From NCBI GenBank assembly GCA_907165275.2, contig OU015659.1, forward strand, positions 12,711,001 through 12,775,000: a stretch of 64,000 nt of DNA, given 5' to 3'. The translations under genes and the position numbers were made by a program. Positions 49,516 through 58,011 of this stretch are shown piece by piece (position 1 is the stretch's first letter; every line of letters begins with the position of its first letter). The DNA is from Zygaena filipendulae. Its lineage: Eukaryota; Arthropoda; Insecta; Lepidoptera; Zygaenidae. The notes under the pieces were generated by a model. It was given only the letters and a program-made list of their open reading frames with translations, was not told the origin of the DNA and made no database searches.

Positions 49516-51969
49516 ATGAAAGCGCAAAAGGACAATAACAGAATACCCCAGGAGGGTACCGGCCTCGAAAGGGCTGGAGAACCCCTCCCTGGGCCCTCGG
49601 GCTCAGGCAGCTCCTCGTATCTGGGGGGGGCACCTTTGCGTTCCGTCTTTAATGACGAAGAAGGAGTTAGAAGAAGAGTAAAGCGGGTGAAACACCGCCC
49701 GCTCATTGTAGATCCCCAACTCATTAAGAGCTGGAAGGGCTGGCCCGAGGACCTCACGACCCTCACAGAGCAGGAGATACACGACCAGGTCCGTCGGGAG
49801 TGTTCATCTCTTGTTAAGGAGTTCATTGAGGAACGGGCAGCCTTCCGCGATTCGGGTGATCCTTGCGACAGTCGTGGGCCAATCTGGGAGCTCGTGTGGA
49901 CCCTCTCAGAGGAAGAGCTCCAAGAAGAGGTCAGACGCGACATGTCGTATAGGATCACATATTTCATAGACAAGAGGAAGCAGCAGCTAATAACTGCCAC
50001 CCCCGCGGCGACTGCCGCTCCGCCGTCTGGTTCGGGCGTGGGGAAAATTGCCGCCCCCTCTTTGAAATCACCTGTTGTGGTTTTAGAGAGGATGGAGGTA
50101 TCTCCAGCGTCGGTCTCGGGTGGCCGTGCGTCAGTCGCCTGCTCGTCCCGTGACAGCAGCGGGACAAGGAAACGACTGCGAGAGGGTATGGAGGAGGACG
50201 ATCCGCTCTCCGACAGCTCCGCCGGATCCCAGTCGGGAGGCGACGGACCTAAGAGGGGGCGCAAGAGCGCTAGGGCGAAGTCGCGCAACGTAGAGGAGCG
50301 CGTCGCCAGAGCCGGAAAAGGCTCGGGCTCGGGGGTTGGGGCTGCCTCGCTCAATGAGGCATCTTGCGACCTTAGAGACCGTATTTTTGAGGACACGGAG
50401 GTCATCTGCCGTGTCGCCGTGACGGCGGGACACCTGAAGGGCACAGATATCCGGGCCCTGAAGGAAGCGGCGGCACGGATAGATGACAGGGTCAAGGCCC
50501 TCGCTGAACGCTCCGTCACTGAGGAGACAGCAAGGCTGGCGTCGGAAAACGCTCGCCTGCGCGTGGAGGTTGACAGACTACGCAAGGAATTCGCCGCCCT
50601 CCGCGCGGAGATGATCGGAGCTCGAAGTGCTCCCACGCCACCCTCAGGTAGGCAAGAACAGGAGGCTCGGGAGCAGCCTCTCTCTCAGGAGGTGCTGCTG
50701 GCCACGATCCGACACATGGTCGAGGCCGCAGTTGAGGGGAGACTGCTTCCGGAGCGACGACGCCCACCCCTCCAACATGAGGGACGGTCGTCGCAACAAG
50801 AGGCTGCAGCTTCAGCTGCCGGCAATACTGCGCCGGCACCTGTGAGCCAGCCTAACAAGGGACCAAAGAAGGGATCTAAGAAGAGGGTAAAGGAACCCTT
50901 CCAACCGGTCCCAGAGAAGGATGCCCCCCGTTCACTCCCACCAGCTCCGGCGAATATGGACGCTGGCTACTCGGAGGTAGTGAAACGGGGGAAGAAAAAG
51001 AAGAAGGGAAAGGCTGCCCCGACATCGGCGCCTGGCGCACCGGCGAAGAAGTCTCCGCCGGGACAATCGGCGCCGGGGTCGGCGACAACCAAGTCAAAGA
51101 AAGGGAAGGCGGCTAGGCCCAAAGCGCCAGGGCCGAAAAGACTCCGCCTCCCTCGCTCGGCGGCAGTAGTCATCCAGCTGCAGCCGGAAGCCGAGCGGGG
51201 GGGTCGCAGCTACCGCGACGTGCTGACCGAGGCCGCGTCCAAAATAAAACTGACCGACCTCGGCATCACTGATATGAAGTTTAGGTGCGCCGTAACCGGA
51301 GCACGCATCTTGGAGGTGCCAGGGGCGGACAGCGGCGAGAAAGCAGACGCCCTCGCCGCTGCTATGAGAGGAATCTTCCCCGCTGAAGATGTGCGGGTCA
51401 CCAGGCCGGAGAAACGCGCAGAGCTGCGCATCTCTGGTCTGGATGACTCTGTTACCAGCGGGGAAGTAGCAGCCAAGGTTGCCCAGCAGGGTGACTGCCC
51501 GGAGGGGTCCGTATCAGTCGGAGAAATCCGGCATGCCTCCTCCGGAATCGGCACCGCCTGGGTGCGCTGTCCGGTCGCGGCGGCTAAGGCGCTGGCGCTT
51601 AAAGGGCGTCTCCTGGTGGGGTGGGTGGCAGCCAAAGTCACATTGCTGCCGCCCCGACCTCTGCGGTGCTTCCGCTGTCTCCACGCGGGACATGTGGGGA
51701 TCAAGTGCACCGCGGAGGTCGATCGAGGTGGTCTATGCTACCGCTGTGGCCAGCCTGGCCACGTTGCGGCAGCGTGCAGCAGCCAGCCTCGGTGCGTCTT
51801 GTGCGCCGAGGCTGGCAAACCAGCGGGGCACCGTTTGGGGTCGCAGAACTGCAGCGCCCCCAAACGTGGCCAAAGAAGATCGCCCAAAGCGGCCGGAGCG
51901 ACTCCGGCCGCCGCCGGTGAAGCCCAGCCCGCAGCGGCCGGGCAAGAATCCGCCATGGCGGTGACATAG
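49516..51969 (+). CDS. E2 ORF1: Gag-like protein
   Basis: 817 aa, collinear with E1 ORF1 and differing at about a dozen residues. Examples are QREAAA to QQEAAA, ESHPKKG to VSQPNKG, YREVL to YRDVL and VGSKC to VGIKC in knuckle 1, with all zinc ligands kept. No stop or frameshift. The substitutions are scattered and conservative, so the copy could be functional. Confidence 0.92.
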   Translation: MKAQKDNNRIPQEGTGLERAGEPLPGPSGSGSSSYLGGAPLRSVFNDEEGVRRRVKRVKHRPLIVDPQLIKSWKGWPEDLTTLTEQEIHDQVRRECSSLVKEFIEERAAFRDSGDPCDSRGPIWELVWTLSEEELQEEVRRDMSYRITYFIDKRKQQLITATPAATAAPPSGSGVGKIAAPSLKSPVVVLERMEVSPASVSGGRASVACSSRDSSGTRKRLREGMEEDDPLSDSSAGSQSGGDGPKRGRKSARAKSRNVEERVARAGKGSGSGVGAASLNEASCDLRDRIFEDTEVICRVAVTAGHLKGTDIRALKEAAARIDDRVKALAERSVTEETARLASENARLRVEVDRLRKEFAALRAEMIGARSAPTPPSGRQEQEAREQPLSQEVLLATIRHMVEAAVEGRLLPERRRPPLQHEGRSSQQEAAASAAGNTAPAPVSQPNKGPKKGSKKRVKEPFQPVPEKDAPRSLPPAPANMDAGYSEVVKRGKKKKKGKAAPTSAPGAPAKKSPPGQSAPGSATTKSKKGKAARPKAPGPKRLRLPRSAAVVIQLQPEAERGGRSYRDVLTEAASKIKLTDLGITDMKFRCAVTGARILEVPGADSGEKADALAAAMRGIFPAEDVRVTRPEKRAELRISGLDDSVTSGEVAAKVAQQGDCPEGSVSVGEIRHASSGIGTAWVRCPVAAAKALALKGRLLVGWVAAKVTLLPPRPLRCFRCLHAGHVGIKCTAEVDRGGLCYRCGQPGHVAAACSSQPRCVLCAEAGKPAGHRLGSQNCSAPKRGQRRSPKAAGATPAAAGEAQPAAAGQESAMAVT

Positions 51970-52370
51970 ACCACCATGACGAGGTCCTCCGGGTGACAGA
52001 GTGGGGTACCTCTGCCGCCCGTCGGAAGGGACCTCGAGACTATGTGGCGCGTTAGGTGTTCCGGCGCGCCACTCCTATTATTATTTTTAGCAGAAGAAGG
52101 AGGGGGGACTTAGGTCCCCCGGGATTAAGTCCCAGAAAAGGAGCCGGACGCTCGGCTATGCGCTGTCGGGGTCGCGGAGCATGCGAGAGCGAATCCCGTG
52201 ACCCCGACGCTAGGCGCTGAGAAGGAACACCCCAGGGTTTTTAGTGGGTAGATCGCCCTTGTCAGGGCGGAGTCCCACATAACCACCGCCTCTTACCCTA
52301 TGGCGGTGGTATGCATAAAGCATTTTCCCTGGGTCAAAAAAAAAAAAAAAAAAAAAAAAAAGGTTCCCCC

Positions 52371-52459
52371 CCCCCTCACTCGGGTCCGCGCCTTGTCGTG
52401 GCGAGGGGGCTTAGTAGCGGCTGGATGCATTTTTCCCAGCCGTGAAGCTAAGCGGACCC
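52371..52459 (+). ncRNA. HDV-like ribozyme fold, E3
   Basis: P1 CCCCCTC/GAGGGGG, P2 GGGTCCGC/GCGGACCC, P3 and L3 TTGTCGT, P4 CGGCTGG/CCAGCCG, J4/2 TGAAGCTAAG; J1/2 is ACTC instead of AATC. Confidence 0.85.
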
Positions 52460-52679
52460 GCTAGCATATCGTAATCCCGCTCTGAGTGTCGTGGTCACGT
52501 CTCGCGGCTCAGAGTGGGACCGAGGGTCCACCGTAAAAAGTGGACCGCGAGGAAGAAAACCTCTATAAAAAATTACCCCGGATCCCCCGCTTGTGGCGGT
52601 CGCCGGGGGGTTCGCCGGGTTCTGTGGCCCGGATACGAGGCCGTCACGGGGGGCATACCTCGTCAGTCAAATAGCGAAA

Positions 52680-55334
52680 ATGGAGAAACGCGATTGCCAA
52701 AGGAATCCCCACGCGGGTACCGGCCCCGAAAGGGCCGGCCAGTCCCGCCCCGGACAAGCTCCGGGCCGCCCCTCGTATGTGGGGGGGGCAGCAACGCGTG
52801 AAGAGGAGGTGTTAATTTTAGGCAGGGGTGAGGGGGGGTCGCCTCTGGATCCAAGGCCCCCCAGAAATCGACGACTTATGGCATGGAATGCGGTAATGGA
52901 ACGGCGCGAGTGGGAGGAGGATCTGATCCTGATGACTGAAGCGCAGGTGCTTAGGAAAACCAGCCTAGAAAAGGAGGAACTACTGGCGACCCTTTTTAAG
53001 CACCGGTCAGAGCTGTTGGATGGTTCGAGAGGGGATGAGCGTAACCCGCTCCAAAGCTACCTGTGTGAGAAGTCTGCTGAACAGCTGCAAGAAGAGATGA
53101 TGGAAGATGCGTACTACAGGGGTGAGGCGCTGCTACAAAGGCGGAGGAGGCTCAGAGATGAGTCCATTGCTCGCGCTCGTGCCCGTGCCGAGAAGAGTCA
53201 GACTACGGCTCCTGCCGTGTCTGGCCCTGGCAAGGCCGACGCATCTTCTCGGAGAGTCCCCATCGTTGTGGTGAGGAGGTTGTCGGCCCGAGCTTTGGAG
53301 GGTGCTGTAAACCCAGAAAGGACGGCGCCGCCGTCCGGGGCGGGCGCCACTCAGCCGGTCGTGCCCTCCCCGAGACTACTTGCGGTGGTTCCGGAGAGGA
53401 TGTGCGTGCGGGATGCGTCCGGGTCGGATGGCGGCACGTCTTCGCCCTGCTCGTCTCGGGACAGCAGTGAGACGAGGAAGAGGTCGAGAAAGGAGGATGA
53501 TGGGCCGCGCTCAACTACTAGAGCTACAGTTTGGCGGTATGGGTCCTCAAGGGCTAAGCGTGGCCGTATTCGTGGGCCGGAGACCGGCCACTTGCCTGGG
53601 GCTGGAGAGCGAGATGTCGCAGAGCGCGTCACCAGAGCTGGTAAGGGGTCGGGCTCGGGGGTCGGGACTGTCTCGCTTAGTGAGACAGCCATCGACCTCC
53701 GAGACCGCATATTCGAGGACACGGAGGTCATCTGCCGTGTAGCCGCAATATCGGGAAATCTTAAGGGCACGTCTATCCGTGCCCTTAAGGAAGCGGCTGC
53801 ACGGATCGATGACAGGGTGAAAACCCTCGCCGAGCGCTCCGTGTCCGACGAGACGGCAAGAATGGCGGCCGAGAACGCCCGCCTCCGTGCGGAGGTCGAC
53901 GGACTTCGCAAAGAGTTCGCCGCCTTCCGCGCGGAGATTGCAACGGCAAACCTGCCTCCATCGAGGCAAGAGGAGACGACGGTTCGGGAGCAGCCTCTCT
54001 CCCGTGAAGTTATGGAAGCGATCCGGCACATGGTGGACGCTTCCATTGAAGGGAGGCTGGTCCCGGACCGGCCACGTCCACCTCTCCAGCATGAGGGGAG
54101 GATAGAGAGTTTGGAGGTGCCGGCGCAACCCTCTGCCGAGGTCTTGCCAGCCCCTCCGCGCCAGGCCCAGAAGAAGGGCACTAAGGGACCTTCCCGATCG
54201 GTCCCCGAGAAGGATACCCCCCTTCCACTGCCCCCGGTACCAGCGAACGTAACCGCCAGCTACTCGGAGGCAGTGAAACGGGGGAAAAAGAAGGCTAATA
54301 AGAGGAAGGGGAAGGCTGCCCCGACCTCGGCGCCTGGGGCACCGGCGAAGAAGTCTTCGCCGGGGCAGGGGGCGCCGGGGCCGGTGGCATCCAAGCCAAG
54401 CCTAAGAGGGGCAGGAGTGAAGGGGCCTGGAGCGCCAGCGCCCAACAAGTTGCGCCTCCCTCGCTCCTCGGCAGTCGTGCTGCAGTTGCAGCCGGAAGCT
54501 GAGGGGCGGGGGCGGAGCTACCAGGAGGTTCTGACCGAGGCTCGGGCAAAAATTAATTTGTCTGACCTCGGTGTCACCGACATACGACTTCGGCGTGGCG
54601 CCACTGGGGCGCGCATCCTGGAGTTGCCAGGGGTGACAAGCGGCGACAAGGCAGATGCCCTCGCCGCCGCGATCCGAAGCGTCTTCCCCGCTGATGAGCT
54701 ACGGGTCACCAGGCCGGTTAAGTGTGCAGAACTGCGCATTTCCGGCCTGGATGACTCGGTCACCAGTGGAGAAGTCGCTGCTAGGGTCGCCCAGTCAGGA
54801 GATTGTCCGGTGGGGTCCATCTCAGTCGGGGAAATCCGACTAGGCCCCTCCGGCACTGGCGGCGTCTGGGTGCGCTGCCCAGTGGCGGCCGCTAAGGCGC
54901 TGGCGCTGAAAGGGCGCCTATTGGTGGGGTGGGTGTCGGCGAGGGTTGTCTTGCTGGCACATCGTCCTCTGCGGTGCTTCCGCTGTCTGCATGCTGGCCA
55001 TGCGGGGCGGACATGCACCGCAGAGGTCGACAGGAGCGGCCTGTGCTACCGCTGCGGCCAGTCTGGCCACATAGCGGCGAAGTGCAACAGCCAGCCCCGG
55101 TGCATCCTGTGTGCCGAGGCTGGCAAACCGGCGGGGCACCGCTTGGGGTCACCTTCGTGTGGCGCGCCCAAGCGGGGTCCGAGGCGTGCGCCTAAGACGA
55201 CCGGAGTGACTCCGGTTGCCGTCGGTGCTGCCCGGCCCGTGACTGGGCAAGAGTCACCCGCGACGGTGGCACAGACTGGGACAGCCCGTTCCCGCGACCC
55301 TCTGCTTTCAGAGGGAGCGATGGACGCGAGCTGA
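52680..55334 (+). CDS. E3 ORF1: Gag-like protein, subfamily B1
   Basis: 884 aa from MEKRDCQRNPHAGTGPERAG. The N-terminal GTG-ERAG and YVGGA blocks, the coiled coil (AENARLRAEVDGLRKEFAAF), the lysine-rich patch (KRGKKKANKRKGK), the conserved region (RSSAVVLQLQPEAEGRGRSY) and the three knuckles (CFRC...CTAE, CYRC...KC, CILC...SC) are all present. The stretch between the N-terminal block and the coiled coil is largely unlike E1. It ends with a tail (LLSEGAMDAS) shared in style with E5. It is intact. Confidence 0.9.
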   Translation: MEKRDCQRNPHAGTGPERAGQSRPGQAPGRPSYVGGAATREEEVLILGRGEGGSPLDPRPPRNRRLMAWNAVMERREWEEDLILMTEAQVLRKTSLEKEELLATLFKHRSELLDGSRGDERNPLQSYLCEKSAEQLQEEMMEDAYYRGEALLQRRRRLRDESIARARARAEKSQTTAPAVSGPGKADASSRRVPIVVVRRLSARALEGAVNPERTAPPSGAGATQPVVPSPRLLAVVPERMCVRDASGSDGGTSSPCSSRDSSETRKRSRKEDDGPRSTTRATVWRYGSSRAKRGRIRGPETGHLPGAGERDVAERVTRAGKGSGSGVGTVSLSETAIDLRDRIFEDTEVICRVAAISGNLKGTSIRALKEAAARIDDRVKTLAERSVSDETARMAAENARLRAEVDGLRKEFAAFRAEIATANLPPSRQEETTVREQPLSREVMEAIRHMVDASIEGRLVPDRPRPPLQHEGRIESLEVPAQPSAEVLPAPPRQAQKKGTKGPSRSVPEKDTPLPLPPVPANVTASYSEAVKRGKKKANKRKGKAAPTSAPGAPAKKSSPGQGAPGPVASKPSLRGAGVKGPGAPAPNKLRLPRSSAVVLQLQPEAEGRGRSYQEVLTEARAKINLSDLGVTDIRLRRGATGARILELPGVTSGDKADALAAAIRSVFPADELRVTRPVKCAELRISGLDDSVTSGEVAARVAQSGDCPVGSISVGEIRLGPSGTGGVWVRCPVAAAKALALKGRLLVGWVSARVVLLAHRPLRCFRCLHAGHAGRTCTAEVDRSGLCYRCGQSGHIAAKCNSQPRCILCAEAGKPAGHRLGSPSCGAPKRGPRRAPKTTGVTPVAVGAARPVTGQESPATVAQTGTARSRDPLLSEGAMDAS

Positions 55335-55579
55335 CACCCCCCTCACCCACCTTCGTTGCTCCTGGGGGCGTTCCGTGGGGACGGGCGTCCCCATTAAAGG
55401 AGCACGAGGAAGAAAGGCGCGCTCCGGACGTCCCGGCGCGCCTTTACCTGAGTCGGTCGCCTCCTGGGAGGCGACGTCGCGGCGGGGACGCGGATTTGCG
55501 ACAGCGGTTACCGTTCCCCCGCCAACGCGCGACTGAGAAGGGATGCCGTGGAGTTTTAGCCGGTCGGAGCCCGGCATAA

Positions 55580-55605
55580 CCACCCGCCGTCCCCACGATG
55601 GGTGG
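55580..55605 (+). promoter_or_regulatory. Conserved 3' UTR hairpin before poly(A), type B
   Basis: CCACCC pairs with GGGTGG after the shared CATAA. It is the positional equivalent of the type A hairpin, with other bases. Confidence 0.55.
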
Positions 55606-55670
55606 TACGCGATGTCCTGTCCAATAGCGTTTCTCCACGTAAAAAAAAAAAAAAAAAAAAAGGTTAGGTT

Positions 55671-56592
55671 CCCCCTCCCCCCCTGGATGAATCCGTCACC
55701 ACCGGGGAAATAGCGGCCAAAGTCGCCCAGCAAGGCGGCTGTCTGGAGGGGTCCGTATCCGTCGGAGAAATCCGGCATGCCCCCTCCAGGACTGGCACCG
55801 CCTGGGTACGTTGCCCGGTCGCGGCGGCCAAGGCACTGGCGCTGAAAGGGCGCCTATTGGTGGGGTGGGTGGCAGCGAAAGTCACCTTGTTGCCGCCCCG
55901 ACCTTTGCGGTGCTTCCGCTGCCTCCATGCTGGCCACGTGGGGCGGAAATGCACCGCCGAGATCGATAGAGGCGGACTGTGCTACCGTTGCGGCCTTCCC
56001 GGCCACGTTGCGGCGGCATGCAGCAGCCAGCCTCGGTGCGTCTTGTGCGCCGAAGCTGGCAAACCGGCGGGGCATCGATTGGGGTCGCAGAGTTGCGGCG
56101 CCCCCAAGCGAATCCCGAGAAGGACACCAAAAGCGGCCCAAGTGTCTCCGGCCGCCGCCGGTGCTGCCCAGCCCACAGTGGCCGGGCACGAGTCACCCAC
56201 GACGGTGGCACAGGTGGGGTGTCCTCGCCCCAGTGGCCCTCCTTTAGAGGCCGCTATGGACGCGAGCTGACACCGCTCCACCACCTTCGTTGCTTCTGGG
56301 GGCGTTCCGGGGGGACGGGCGTCCCTGCTATAGAAGCACGAGGAAGAAAGGCGCGTTTCGGACGCTCCGGCGCGCCTTTACCCGAGTCGGTCGCCTCCAG
56401 GGAGGCGACGTCGCGGCGGGGGAACGGATATGCTATAGCGGTTACCGTTCCTTCGCCGACGCGCGACTGAGAAGGAGTGCCGTGGAGTTTTAGCCGGTCG
56501 GAGCCCGGCATAACCACCCGCCGTCCCCACGGCGCGGTGGTACGCGATGTCCATATGCGTTTCTCCACGTAAAAAAAAAAAAAAAAAAAAAA
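55671..56592 (+). mobile_element. E4: 5'-truncated copy of subfamily B2
   Basis: A C-rich start (CCCCCTCCCCCCC) joins directly to the last quarter of ORF1, followed by a type B 3' UTR and 22 A. The body is almost identical to the end of E5. It has no ribozyme. Flanks are GGTTAGGTT on the left and GGTT on the right. Confidence 0.88.
55683..56270 (+). pseudogene. E4 ORF1 C-terminal fragment
   Basis: Open from LDESVTTGEIAAKVAQQ to the stop (about 195 codons) with all three knuckles. It lacks a start and the N-terminal three quarters. It matches E5 ORF1 almost residue for residue. Confidence 0.88.
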
Positions 56593-56596
56593 GGTT

Positions 56597-57656
56597 CCCC
56601 CTCCCCCCCCCCCCCAACGGGTTCCCGCCTTGTCGTGGCGGGGGGGCTTAGTAGCCGTGGTTTTCGCATCCCTTCCCACGGTGAAGCCAAGAGGAACCCA
56701 GAGGCGGGCCAGATCGGTGGTTAGTGCGGCGCCTCTAGGGATGTCCGGCGCCGCGCTGGCTGCCGAATCAGGCTTCGGGCTGAAAGTGGCGCCGCCCCAG
56801 GCGGTGGCGGCGTTGCCTAGGCGGAGACGGGGCCGCCTCCCCGGTGAAAGACCCGGGGCCGCGGCGGCCATAGTGTAGGTGTCGCCGTTGCCCGTAAAAA
56901 GGCATCGGCGGTGCTGAGGCGGGCCGCGGGGAAGGGTGAGTGCGGTGTTTCAAGCCGCCCTCCTCAATCTCTGCGGCTGAGGGACGGGGCCGCTTCACCG
57001 TCCTGCATTGGCAGGTTCGGGTTCGAGGCGGCCTAAGAGAGGCGGCCTGCGGGGGCGGGGGGTGACAGTGGTTTCAAGCTGCCCTCCTCGCCCTCTGCGG
57101 CCGAGGAGAGGGGACCGCGGTGGGAGGGGAATGCTGGCACCGAGGTGCCAATTGCTTCCCCACCCCCCGCGGCCAAGCGGGGCTGTCACCGCTGAATGGC
57201 GGCGAGGTGGGGCTGCGGGGGTGGGGTAGTGCGGGTGTTCTAAACCGCCCTACTCACCCCCTGCGGCCGTCGTGGCGGGCGGCGGGGCCACAATCCTGAC
57301 CCGCCGCTGGGGACTTCGGGCGTCGGACGTGGGGCCGTCCGGCGTCCAGTCACACAGTCCCCCGAGGAGGAGACGATGGCGGTGTGTCGCGTGTTCCGAC
57401 GCACCGTCATCGATGAGGGGCACTAGTGGGCCCCTCCGAGACGGAGCCCGCTTCGGGCTGGCGCTGCCGGGGCTGCGGAGTATGCACACGCGATCCCGCG
57501 GCCCCGGCAATAGGCGCAGAGGTGGTGAACACCCCAGGGTTTTTAGTGGGTAGTATTCCCGCCCTTCTCAGGGCGGGTCGTCCTTTTCAGGGCGGAGTCC
57601 CACATAACCATCGCTCGCCCCAGGGCGGTGGTATGCATAAAGCATTTTCCCTGGGT

Positions 57657-57690
<34 letters not shown>
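56597..57690 (+). mobile_element. S2: short noncoding telomeric retroelement
   Basis: 1.09 kb: ribozyme, a GC-rich body without a supportable ORF, a type A 3' UTR and 33 A. The body holds about four diverged copies of a block around CCCTCCTCNCCCTCTGCGGC (56,955-57,270). The last 400 bp match S1, which makes a family. Flanks are GGTT on both sides. Confidence 0.8.
56609..56699 (+). ncRNA. HDV-like ribozyme fold, S2
   Basis: P1 CCCCCCC/GGGGGGG, P2 GGGTTCC/GGAACCC, P3 GCC/GGC with TTGTCGT, P4 CCGTGG (56,655-56,660)/CCACGG (56,676-56,681), J4/2 TGAAGCCAAG. P2 and P4 show double changes relative to E1 with pairing preserved. Confidence 0.83.
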
Positions 57691-57692
<2 letters not shown>

Positions 57693-57700
57693 TTCCCCCT

Positions 57701-57789
57701 CCCCCTCAATCGGGTCCGCGCCTTGTCGTGGCGAGGGGGCTTAGTAGCGGCTGGATGCATCTTTCCCAGCCGTGAAGCTAAGCGGACCT
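57701..57789 (+). ncRNA. HDV-like ribozyme fold, E5
   Basis: As E1, except that the last base of the P2 3' strand is T (GCGGACCT), giving a G-T pair. Confidence 0.83.
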
Positions 57790-58011
57790 GCTAGCATATC
57801 GTAATCCCGCTCTGAGTGTCGTGGTCATGTCTCGCGGCTCAGAGTGGGACCGAGGGTCCACCGTAAAACGTGGACCGCGAGGAAGAAAACCTCTATAAAA
57901 AATTACCCCGGATCCCCCGCTTGTGGCGGTCGCCGGGGGGTTCGCCGGGGACTGTGGCCCGGATACGAGGCCGTCACGGGGGGCATACCTCGACAATTTA
58001 AATAGCAAACC

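Larger units (their letters stand above)
49191..52361 (+). mobile_element. E2: full Gag-only telomeric retroelement, subfamily A
   Basis: Nearly identical to E1 along its whole length and with the same ORF2-less layout; 26 A at the end. It carries 11 extra pyrimidines (ten C and a T) between GGTT and the predicted ribozyme start. The right flank is GGTT only. E1 and E2 are either recent sister insertions or a segmental duplication. Confidence 0.9.
52366..55661 (+). mobile_element. E3: full Gag-only telomeric retroelement, subfamily B1
   Basis: 3.3 kb. The leader is close to that of E1/E2, but ORF1 is diverged and the 3' UTR is of a different type (B). Type B has GTCGCCTCC and GGAGGCGAC as a hairpin, GAGTTTTAGCCGGTCGGAG, GGCATAACCACCCGCC and TTTCTCCACGT before 21 A. 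The right flank is GGTTAGGTT. ORF1 to poly(A) is about 306 bp, so ORF2 is again absent. Confidence 0.9.
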
